Shown piece after piece: positions 45,221 through 54,403 of a stretch of 64,000 nucleotides of DNA. Origin of the DNA: Musa acuminata AAA Group (lineage: Eukaryota; Streptophyta; Magnoliopsida; Zingiberales; Musaceae); NCBI RefSeq assembly GCF_036884655.1, contig NC_088331.1:17417501-17481500 (forward strand), given 5' to 3'. Position 1 is the first letter of the stretch. Each line of letters starts with the position of its first letter. Below the pieces are notes generated by a model. That model was not told the origin of the DNA. It saw only the letters and a list, made by a program, of their open reading frames with translations, and searched no databases. The translations under genes were made by a program, and so were the position numbers.

Positions 45221-45659
45221 TAGTCTCTCTTGGTTCCATACGAAATATCTCAAAATCGTGCATCAAAAAATTTATTTTAGAATCTTTTACACTACTTGTG
45301 CCTTCGTGTTTGATTTCAAGAGTGCACCAAATATCAAAAATTGTTTTGCATAAAGAAACATGATTAAACTCATTTCTATCTAAGGCGCAAAACAAGGCAT
45401 TCATAGCCTTTGTATTTAGAGAAAACGTCTTCTTCTCCAAATCATTCCAATGGTTCATTGGAAGAGAAGATATTTCAAATCCGTTTTCGACTATATGCCA
45501 TAAATCAAGATTTAATGAAAGCAAGAAAACTCTCATTCGAGTTTTCCAATAAGTGTAGTCCATCCCATTGAAGAAGGGAGGACGAATGAGAGAGTGGCCC
45601 TCTTGGTTGCCAAAAAGAGTCATTTCTCTTGGGTATTAATCCAAGTGAGAAATAATGAG

Positions 45660-45672
45660 GCTCTGATGCCAA
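45660..45672 (-). other. Element E primer-binding site
   Basis: Minus strand TTGGCATCAGAGC, one mismatch to the initiator tRNA-Met complement, next to the LTR. Confidence 0.8.
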
Positions 45673-45673
45673 C

Positions 45674-47322
45674 TGTTAGGATCAGGAGCACTAAGAGGGG
45701 GGGGTGAATTAGTGCAGCGGAAAACTTTCGACGATTAAAACTGCGTTCGTACGTTGAAATCTGATTCTGACGTAAAAGTCGTTTCATGCAGATAATAACT
45801 TTAAAAGCTTACGAAAACGTATTTGAAGTAAAGTAAGGAAGACAGTATGCAGTTAAGATAAATAGCAAGAATAAAATGCAAACCAGAGAAGACGGTAGTT
45901 TATAGTGGTTCGGTCAATCGGGACCTACATCCACTCCTCTAATTCCTCTTCTATCGAGGCCACCAGCATCCACTAACGATCTTCCTTTGCTAGGCAAAGA
46001 TCAACCTCCTTCTTACACCCCTCTTTTCCTTTTACCAGGTTTAGGATACAACCCTTACAAGCACTCACTCTCATCTTTTAAACAGAATTCTAATACTTAA
46101 GCTAGAAGAGGGTTTCTCAATTGATTTCTACAACGTTTCTTTCCTTTTTTGCTCTTTGTGCTTGTGTGCTTTAACCAAGGATGATAAGGGTATTTATAGG
46201 CTTCAAGTTGATTCAAACTTGGAGCCTAAAAACATCTCATCCCGGGTTCACCGAGCACAGGCGGTACCACTGCCTACGCTGGGAGGTACCACCGTATAGT
46301 GTCGGTCTTCGCTAACACTACCCTAAGCGGTACCACCGCCCAGGTCTGGCGGTACCACCGCCCAGGTCTGGCGGTACCACCGCCCAGGATACAGTGCTGG
46401 GCGGTACCACCGCTTGGCACCTTGCCAACGGCGGTACAACCGCCCAGACTAACAGTACCATCGCTTGACATAGTCTCGAAGACTATGCCACGACGGTGAG
46501 TCTTCTTGGGGCATTGTTTGGGCCTCTTATTGGGCCCAAAATAGTTTTTACATGGGCCTAGCTGGACCCTAATTGGGTTGACCCAAATCCAATCCCAATT
46601 ACGTGCTAACTATGATTCCTAAGACATATTCTAAGCTAAACAAATCCTTATGTCAATTCTTCCGGCGATCTTCCGGCGAACCTCCGACGAACTCTCGGCA
46701 ATGTTCCGGCGGACTCCCGGCAAGCTCTTGGACTTCACGACTATCTTCTCGGCAAGTTCCGATGAGTTTCTCTGGCAAGCTCCGCGACTTCTCGGCTGGT
46801 TCCCGTAGAACTTCTGACGAACGTCCGGACTTCCGACGAACTCTCGAACTCCCAACGTGATCTCGATCTTGACTTCGGGACTTCATTTTGCTTCATGTCT
46901 TGCTATCGTAGTTAATCCTACACATGTAAAACACACTTCGATCTAGACAATTAATACTAAGCATTAATCAAGTTGTCCGGCATGTCATTGATCCCTCGAC
47001 GCTTCGTCCGATTCTTCGACGCATCGTTCTCTCCTACGGCCTATTGCCCAATCGACCAGTTGACTCTGCAACTTTGATATCCTTGGTGCAATACCCGCTC
47101 TTCTTGGCCCAATGCCCGAATCCACGGCCCGAAGCCTTTTGTCGATACGTCGGCCGATCCATCGGCCCGACGTCCAATCTTCTGACATGTTCCTCCGGCC
47201 CAACATGATTTTTCCTGCTTTAATTATTTCATCTTGATCGAAGCATCTTGCGTCACTCAAAATGCAGATTAAAACATAAACACATATCGATTGGTTTCAT
47301 CATCAAAATCCGAGATTCAACA
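45674..47322 (-). repeat. Element E 5' LTR (1649 bp)
   Basis: Antisense, TGTTAGGATCAGG...GAGATTCAACA. Contains the ~300-bp module (about 46930-47260), a dense palindrome array with GGCGGTACCACCGCC-like sites at about 46255-46470, and a TATA box at 46191-46198 (minus TATAAATA). G run of 8 at its edge. Confidence 0.9.
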
Positions 47323-47327
47323 CCGGC

Positions 47328-47606
47328 AAGCTCCCGGACTTTATGACGAACTTCATGGTGAGTTCCGACGAGCTTCTTTGGCAAGCTCTTGGACTTCTCG
47401 GTTGATTCCGGCAGAACTTTCGACGAACGTCCGGACTTTCGACAAACTCTCGAACTCTCAACGAAGTCTCAATTTTGACTCCGGCACAACACCTGCTTTA
47501 CGTCTTACTACTATCATAGTTAATTCTACACACTTTTCTCAACATATAGATTAATTAGATCAAACAATTTATAATTGATTTCATCATCAAAATTCGATAT
47601 TCAACA
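47328..47606 (-). repeat. Element C 5' LTR, 5' portion
   Basis: Continues the LTR interrupted at 39426, and ends AATTCGATATTCAACA at the microsatellite. Together the two parts give a 1.33-kb LTR of the subtype without the ~300-bp module. Confidence 0.85.
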
Positions 47607-47631
47607 TATATATATATATATATGTATATAA

Positions 47632-47662
<31 letters not shown>

Positions 47663-47972
47663 AATATATATATATGTATATATATATATATGTATATATA
47701 CATATATATAAATATATATATATATACATAAACACATATATATATATATACACGTATATATGTGTATATATATACATTTGTATACATTTATACATATATA
47801 TATATACATATAAATATATATATATATACATATATAAATACATATAGATATTCATATACATATATATGTGTATGTATATATATATGTATAAATATGTATA
47901 TATATATATATATGTGTATGTATATATATATGTATATGTATGTGTATGTATATGTATATATATATATATGTA

Positions 47973-48006
<34 letters not shown>

Positions 48007-48165
48007 CATATATACATTTGTATATGTATATATACATAAATATGTATATGTATGTATATATGTATACATATGTAGGTATACATATATACATACGTATATG
48101 CATATATATGTTTGTATATATGTATATATATACATTTATACATACATATTTATATACATATATAT
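47607..48165. repeat. TA-rich microsatellite (about 560 bp)
   Basis: Nearly pure alternating TA with TATG, TACA and TAAA interruptions. Reading frames through it give only Tyr/Ile/Met/His repeats on both strands and are not genes. Element C abuts it exactly at its 5' LTR end. Confidence 0.95.
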
Positions 48166-48760
48166 GAATCCAATCAATAATTTTTTTTAAATCTCCACCC
48201 TGCGCTTTTAATCAAGATATATTTCTAACATAACTAGAAGTGATATCATGTCTAAGATAAATTATGAAAAATATTCTCAATTGATTTTAACCTAAATTTA
48301 ATTAAAAAAACTCCAAAATAACCCGAGATAAGAAACCAGGTATAACACGTGATCTGTGGGTTGAAACAGCCTAATTCAAAATAAGAATTTTCAGAAAAAA
48401 AGGTGCCTTTAGATAAGAATCAATTATGTAATACTGAAGGTTTTTTTAAGCTAAAATGCTCTATCATTTTTAATTATAAAGTTGAAATTAGTGATCAAAT
48501 CAATCCTCGTATAAAATCGTGTTGCATCATATGTTCTTGGACATCTTGAATTCTCGATCGCCTCTTTGTAAAAGGACCTTCTGATAACCTCTACTTGCTT
48601 GGAAGAGGGGCGAGGATGAATTGTCAACGTTCCTCGTGGTGGCTACAGTCCATAACTTAAATAATACGTTGATACCTCGTTGGCGGCGGTAAAAAAGAAG
48701 AGCGAGCTGAAGGATGGAATCCCTGTAATGCATCAATCTCTCATCGAGAACTGACAGCTG
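48166..48760 (+). other. Upstream region of the PPR gene
   Basis: About 600 bp, no repeat recognised, AT-rich at first and more mixed from about 48530. It should hold the promoter and 5' untranslated region. I see no clear TATA box. In frame with the gene, a TGA lies 9 bp upstream of the chosen ATG. Confidence 0.5.
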
Positions 48761-50701
48761 ATGCTGATCATCGATGGAGGAGAAGGAGCACTGTTCTTGG
48801 AATTGGTTCCTTGCTACCGCTCCCTCCTCCGCTCCTGTGCTCAGGGTCGCACGCATCCCTGCGCCGGCTACGGCCTCCACGGGGCCGCCATCAAGTCTGG
48901 CCTCCTCCTCCTCCTCTCCGCCCCTCTCTTCCATATGTACGCCGCCCTACGCCCCTCTCCCGCCACCCCCATCCTCCTTCACGCCTTCGCCGATGTCCCC
49001 CGCTCCGCCCGCTCTGCCCCCGAGTGGACCGCCCTCATCTCTGCCCTCCCTCCCTCCTCCCTCTCCCTCCTTCTCTTCCGTTCCATGCTCCGCGACGCAG
49101 TTGCCCCCGACACCGTCACTCTCCTCGCCCTCCTCTCAGCGTCTGCCCGCCTAGCCAACCCCGTCGCTGGCGCCTCCGGCCACCTCCTCTTCCTCAAGCT
49201 GGGCACCCCCTTCTCTACCCCTGCCCGCAACGCTGCCCTCCACATGTATGCTACTTGCGGTCGCATGCCCGACGCTCGCCGCCTATTCCTCGAGATGCCC
49301 CAGCCGCCAACCGTTGTCGCCTGGACCGCTCTTCTCGCTGGTGCACTGCGCTGGGAGGGGCTCTCGAGCGGCCAGGAAATATTCGACAAAATGCCTCACA
49401 AGAACGAGGTTTCGTGGACTGTCATGGTTTCTGCCTGCATCGAATCCGGTCTTCCCAAGGAAGCCCTATCGCTGCTTGCCCAGATGCTCTTCTCTGGTGA
49501 TGATTACTATTTGGCCATAAGAAATCTCAATCACATTACCCTCTGCTCGCTCCTTTCAGCTTGCTCTCAGGCCGGAGATCTAAGAGTTGGCCGCTGGATC
49601 CATGCACACTTCACCAAAGCTGGTGGCATTTTGGATGGCAAAGATAACGATCTTGTCAAGGTGGGTACTGCTCTGGTTGATATGTATAGCAAGAGTGGAA
49701 AGGTCGATTTGGCACATCGAGCTTTTGAGATGATGCCGCGTAAAACTATTGTGACTTGGAATGCAATGTTGAGTGGGCTTTCAATGCATGGGATGGCTGC
49801 TGAGGTGCTGACATTGTTTAATCGGATGGTTGTGCATGAAGCTCAGCAGCCTGATGATATCACTTTTGTGAACATTCTTACTGCTTGTAGCCGCTCAGGT
49901 TTTGTGGATCAAGGTCGTAAAATTTTTCATGATCTCTACCCAGTTTATGGTCTGAAGCCCAAGCTTGAGCATTTTTCCTGCATGGTCGATCTTTTGGGCA
50001 GGGCAGGTCAGTTGGAGGAAGCTGAGGCTCTGGTTAGAAAGATGCCCTTTCAGCCGAATGTGGTTATTTTGGGTTCCCTCCTAGCTTCTTGTGTCCTTCA
50101 CAGAAGGCTAGAATTAGGGCAACACCTCATGGATGAGCTAGTGCAGATAGATCCTTATAATACTGAGTATCACATGCTGCTATCCAACATGTATACTTCA
50201 TCAGGTAGGCATGCAAAAGCTGATAATCTTAGAATGACAGTGAAGAAAAATGGGAGAAGGAGATATCCTGGAATTAGCTATATAGAAATTGATGGTCATG
50301 TTCATTGTTTTAGTGCTGGTGATAGATCACATCCTCGGACAGAGGAATTGTATATGATGTTAGATGAGGTGGTTCAGAGGTTGCAGTCGGCTGGGTACAT
50401 TCCTGATGCAGCCTCTCAAGTTTCATGTGTTCCTGATAATTACCTAGAAAATGGTGATGGGCAAGAAGAGCGACAGCAGGTGTTATTAGCTCACAGTGAG
50501 AGGCTTGCCATATGTTACGGTCTCATTAGCACAAAGCCTGGCATGCCTCTCTTGATATTTAAGAACCTTCGTATTTGCACTGATTGCCATGTAGCAATAA
50601 AGCTTATTGCAGACATATATAACAGAGTCATTACCATCAGAGACCGGAACCGCTTTCATTGTTTTAAGGAAGGTGCCTGCTCCTGTTCTGATTATTGGTG
50701 A
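48761..50701 (+). CDS. Pentatricopeptide repeat protein, PLS class with DYW deaminase domain
   Basis: 646 residues in one exon. PPR motifs run from about residue 85 to 490 (EVSWTVMVSACIESGLPKEA, VGTALVDMYSKSGKVDLAHR, TWNAMLSGLSMHGM, FSCMVDLLGRAGQLEEAEAL). An E/E+ region with the PG box (YPGISYIE, 502-509) follows, then the DYW domain with HSE (578-580), CTDC (606-609), CSC (640-642) and the terminal tripeptide DYW (644-646). These are the zinc-binding and catalytic residues of the plant C-to-U deaminase. PLS-DYW proteins bind organellar transcripts one base per repeat and edit a nearby C; the target here cannot be read. Layout recalls Arabidopsis At5g15340-type proteins (from memory). The start is the first Met after an in-frame stop; the N-terminus (MLIIDGGEG) is not an obvious transit peptide. 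The first ~700 bp are strongly GC-rich. No damage seen. Confidence 0.93.
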   Translation: MLIIDGGEGALFLELVPCYRSLLRSCAQGRTHPCAGYGLHGAAIKSGLLLLLSAPLFHMYAALRPSPATPILLHAFADVPRSARSAPEWTALISALPPSSLSLLLFRSMLRDAVAPDTVTLLALLSASARLANPVAGASGHLLFLKLGTPFSTPARNAALHMYATCGRMPDARRLFLEMPQPPTVVAWTALLAGALRWEGLSSGQEIFDKMPHKNEVSWTVMVSACIESGLPKEALSLLAQMLFSGDDYYLAIRNLNHITLCSLLSACSQAGDLRVGRWIHAHFTKAGGILDGKDNDLVKVGTALVDMYSKSGKVDLAHRAFEMMPRKTIVTWNAMLSGLSMHGMAAEVLTLFNRMVVHEAQQPDDITFVNILTACSRSGFVDQGRKIFHDLYPVYGLKPKLEHFSCMVDLLGRAGQLEEAEALVRKMPFQPNVVILGSLLASCVLHRRLELGQHLMDELVQIDPYNTEYHMLLSNMYTSSGRHAKADNLRMTVKKNGRRRYPGISYIEIDGHVHCFSAGDRSHPRTEELYMMLDEVVQRLQSAGYIPDAASQVSCVPDNYLENGDGQEERQQVLLAHSERLAICYGLISTKPGMPLLIFKNLRICTDCHVAIKLIADIYNRVITIRDRNRFHCFKEGACSCSDYW

Positions 50702-52934
50702 TTTGTGATTGACGTCTCTATTGTTTCATGAGAAAGCCCTGAGAATTGTTGTTTCCCTGAGACCTTGAATCAGGTCCTGAAGAGACTATCACTATCAATT
50801 CAAGCAGGGTTAAGAGTGAAAAACTGAAGATGTGAAGTCAGTCTTCTCAGGCCTTATTATTCTTTTTATAATCAGAAATTTTGAGATTAATATGTACGGA
50901 AAAGGTAGAAAGGCCCAACAGCAGATGAGAAATGTAGTCAGATGATGGATTTCTCAAGTTGTCCCTAAAGGTAGCTTTCTCTTATAGACTAGGTTTATGC
51001 AACAATAAAAGAAATGAAAATGACTGTCAAGACAGAGTGTCATATTCTATTTGATAATAAATTATGAGATTTCATTGCAAAAGATGTTGATAAATGAAAG
51101 ATCAAAAGAGGCCCTTGGATAGACATTCAGATGAGATGTATGTGTTGCCTTTTCTGCCACTGTTTTCATAATCTCAAGTTTAATCAAAATATGTTGCATA
51201 GCAAATAAACAGATATTGTGACTACATGTTATTTCCACCAGTTTAATTTTAATCAATATTGTTTTGCTGAAGGACAACTAGATTCAAGCAATCTTTGTGA
51301 ACCAGGCATGTCAAAAGCCTGGGAGGCAAGATGCCTGTTGGTGTCGAGGATACCGTTGGAGTAAATGCTGATGTTGAATGTGAATATCCTTATAGACTGT
51401 CATTTACTTGGCATAAAGACTTCAGCAGCAATATATTCCTGTTGGAAAGCTGAGAACTTGTGAATAGTCCAGAGTGATGTGCAGGCTTTGTGAAGTTTCG
51501 AATGGATTGCTGGCTTTGTGGATAATTTAAAATTGGTTTCTGCTTTAAGTCTACTTCAATGCTGTATTATGTTGGATCTCTCTGTAGAAAGGAAAATGTT
51601 TTGGACACATGATTTACTGTTGATCTCTTGAAGATGGATATTCACCATTCTGTTTGCATAGTTCAAGCATCCAAAAAGATATCCAAATCTTTTTAGTTCT
51701 CTGTTACATCAGCTATCCAAATCTCCCTCGGTGAAATTCTTCTTTCTAACAACTTGGGTGTCTCAGGGACAACTTATTCCCATCTCGGGTCCAAATCTGG
51801 TTGTATCATTTTATTAGTATCATGTTGAACAATGGATGATCCACTTTGAGATTATCATTATGTCCTTTGTAATATTATTTAATAATCAAGAGATTCATTG
51901 AATCTGAGCAAACGGAAGAAAATGTAGGGGGAATTTTTAGCTTTGTCAAACTACCACTAGAGAAATAAAAATTGTTCTCAGTATTAAGAGTAAGAGTTGC
52001 ATCTCTTTCTAGGAAACTTAAGGGCTTCGATACTAGAACGGCATATTAAATAAACATGTTTAAGACAAAGTTACTTCCTCTCTTTCTAGGAAACAAATTA
52101 CCCGCCAGGAAAGTAATTAAAATTAAAAAGTATTTATCTTATTGTTACGACAAATTTTGTAATTGGAATGGTTGGGCTTGTGAAAACATTGAATGCTCAA
52201 TTGATGGGCGGTTGTTGTCCATGATAAAAGATTTATGAAATGGAATAATTGACGATAGAACTGATTAATATTTTCCATGACTTGAAAAAATTATTGAATA
52301 TAAAAATGGTAGAAGATGCAAAATGATGCTTTGACAACCTTAGAGTTTGGAAAAAAACAAAGCATCTTCTTCATTTCATTAACTGTCAATATATAAACAA
52401 AATATTTCTCTATAATATAGTACATTTGAATTCATATTTTGCTTTCAATACCCTTTTTTTTTTTTATATATCCATCTTTCTTTTTTTCCCTTAACTTATT
52501 TGAGCTCTTCTTTTCATATCTATTATTTTAAGGGAATTATATATATGTTTCTTACATTTTTCCCACATTATGGAAAATGACCTGATATTACTCTTCCCAT
52601 TCCAGTCGGTAAAAAACACTTAAAATGTTAATGAGCCCCCTACATGAATGCAAATTCTATGAAGTGTTCCATGCATGTCAGATTTATTTTTTTTATAGAC
52701 AAAAGAAATTAAACTTTACTAATTCTAATGAAAATAAACATGATTTTTTCGCATCACAACAAACCAAAAAATTGAACTCTAAGCAAAAATTAGTAGTTTT
52801 GGTGGTCCAAAGGATGCCAACTAATTAGCTACATCATTTTCTTCTCTAAATATATGAAATGTATTACAATTATTAAAAAATGATAAAAAATTTTAAATCT
52901 TCACAACCAAAGATTGGATTCTCTAACGAGGGGT
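50702..52934 (+). other. 3' flank of the PPR gene
   Basis: About 2.2 kb. The proximal part is the likely 3' untranslated region, with an AATAAA at 51004-51009 as a possible poly(A) signal. The rest is AT-rich with T-rich runs near 52450-52490. I see no supported gene, RNA or repeat. Its sequence is unlike the surrounding LTR families. Confidence 0.55.
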
Positions 52935-53297
52935 GTGTTAAATTAAGATGTTGGTCAAGACTTTTGAGTTAGTCTCAATATGTAATATAGGTATATCCTC
53001 CTAAATGATGAAACTTTAGGGTTTTATCATAGAAGAAAAGAGAGAAAAGAGGATGATCACTTTGAGGGGATCGACTTCCTTGATCACTTCAAGGGGATTG
53101 ACCTCCTAGGATTTATCAAAAGACTGAATAATATTTCATTGATTGTTGACCTCCTTATTTATAAAGTTTCACCTAGAGTCCACCTTAGACTCTTAATAAA
53201 TAAATAATATCAAATACATTTTTATCCGACTCTTACTAGACTAGATCGACTTAATAAAATATTTATTCAAAGCTAAAAAAATAAAAGGATTCTCACA
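52935..53297 (-). repeat. Element J 3' LTR (left edge approximate)
   Basis: The inner edge is set by the purine tract (minus AAGGCTGATTTGAAGAGACA) and a TG...-type terminus at about 53297. The phrase GAGGGGATCGACTTCCTTG recalls the GATCGGCCTCCTTGG segment of the other chromovirus LTRs. TATTTATA at 53156-53163 is a TATA box on the minus strand. Confidence 0.5.
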
Positions 53298-54403
53298 ATT
53301 TCTGTCTCTTCAAATCAGCCTTATTCTCAAGTCTTAGAAGTATCAAACTCGAGGAGCTTAGTAGCACTTCAGTCATAGGGACTCGGCGGCGCATCACAAC
53401 TTGTTAATCAAGTAAGTACGGTCTCCACTTTTTTATAGTGTAAGCAACGGCCTTTCAGTGTAGTAATCATCGCAGTCTTCTAAAGAACCTTCTTCATTTG
53501 ATGGCTAGTGACAATTGTGACTTTACTTCCATGTTTTTCCTTTAGGATCACCTGCTTTTCATTAATAAAATACTTCATTATTAATTTAGAAAAAAATTTA
53601 AAAAATATCACCTAGGGTTGATAGTCATTCAATTCGAGCACCACTTCAAAGTCTTCCAAGGATAGCAAAATGAAGTCCACAAGTAACTCTTGGCCTTGTA
53701 TACTCAATTTTAACTTTAAACATTTGCTATCACAAGTTAAAATCCATCCATCAACGACCTTTACTTAAATTTATCACAACTTTCAATGTGGTAGGCCAAT
53801 CTGTCAATAACCATACTATCCATAAAATTGTTAGTGCTACCAGTATCAATCAAAACTGTAACATGTTGATATTCCAAAGTTCCTCCAACTTTCATAGTTT
53901 ATGAGTTAGAGAAGCCGACTAATGCATGTATTGTATGTATGATAGGTCTAACATCTTCATCAGAATCCATACCTTCATGATCGGAGTCCACAATGCATTG
54001 TTACTTTCTAGTTCTTCCTCGATTAGTTCAATCATCAGAAGTTGCCCTTGTTTACATTGGTGCTTCTTCACTTTTCATCATAGTGCTAGTACAAACCCTT
54101 TGCTGATCTTTCCTTGAGTTCTTCTCGGGTTAGTCTTCAAGTGTTAGGGTTTTGGTTGGGAATAGATGAGGCGAGTGGCTTGCTAATCATCTATTTATTG
54201 TCACTTTTATTTTGATGATTTTCCCTACTGATTATCTCTTTATAGAAACGTGCAAATGAGATTATAGCTATCATAATGCGGGGTTGGCAAGCTTTAATTT
54301 CACACTAAATATCTAGATTAAGTCCTTTAATAAATGTTCCCACCAATTATCGTTCGGACTAGTCTCTCGCTTGATTTGACAATCGTTCAAATCTACTATG
54401 ATA
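53298..54403 (-). pseudogene. Element J gag-pol remnant (continues at 63087)
   Basis: Minus-strand frames give the end of Gag (RFERLSNQARD) at the element G junction, a damaged knuckle (LTREELKERSAKG), protease with LIDTGSTNNFMDS near 53830-53860, and the adjacent LILLSLEDFE segment. KKWRPYLL from RNase H joins to a degraded chromodomain at about 53410. Many stops. The missing stretch covers RT, most of RNase H and integrase. Confidence 0.65.

Larger units (their letters stand above)
39531..45623 (-). pseudogene. gag: SIRE-like gag of element E, split by chromovirus copy 2
   Basis: Own parts are 45226-45623 and 39531-39904 (39900-39904 is the chromovirus TSD copy). Start ATG at 45623, MTLFGNQEGHSLIRPPFF. 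Gag core motifs continue to the insertion (HDFEIFRMEPRET) and resume on the far side (MYTRFTNVVNSLKGLGK). In-frame stops occur after the rejoining point. The frame is truncated at 39531 in its Lys-rich part, before any zinc knuckle would appear, by the internal deletion that joins it to the 3' LTR remnant. Confidence 0.82.
39427..47322 (-). mobile_element. Element E: heavily deleted SIRE-like element in the element C 5' LTR
   Basis: Perfect TSD CCGGC (39422-39426 and 47323-47327). On the minus strand it has a 1649-bp 5' LTR, primer site and part of gag, then a jump directly into the last 104 bp of the 3' LTR. The rest of the interior and most of the 3' LTR are deleted. Chromovirus copy 2 is nested in its gag. 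Without that, about 2.6 kb remain. Confidence 0.87.
8459..47606 (-). mobile_element. Element C: old SIRE/Maximus-like copia element, host of the nest (discontinuous)
   Basis: Its own sequence is 8459-9028, 23759-28197, 36900-39426 and 47328-47606, about 7.8 kb in window. The rest is later insertions, each bounded by TSDs. On the minus strand it has a 5' LTR (47606 down to 38377, split), a primer site, gag with zinc knuckles, pol with the RT motif YVDDIIFGST, a 3' untranslated part, a polypurine tract and the start of its 3' LTR. That LTR is cut by the Angela-like element and continues outside the window. Junction sequences rejoin in frame or in register at every insertion, which supports this reconstruction. 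All coding is decayed. Confidence 0.85.

Noticed and set aside
47555..48190. Many long open frames of Tyr/Ile/Met/His repeats on both strands
   Set aside because: They come from the TA-rich microsatellite, which lacks in-frame stops by composition. No gene-like sequence.
48527..49389. Antisense and alternative-frame ORFs over the 5' part of the PPR gene
   Set aside because: The region is GC-rich and the PPR frame is clearly coding. The other frames give low-complexity Pro/Ser/Arg or Ala/Arg sequence.
50702..52934. A second host gene downstream of the PPR gene
   Set aside because: Only short open frames without domains, no splice-consistent exon series I could defend; better treated as 3' flank.
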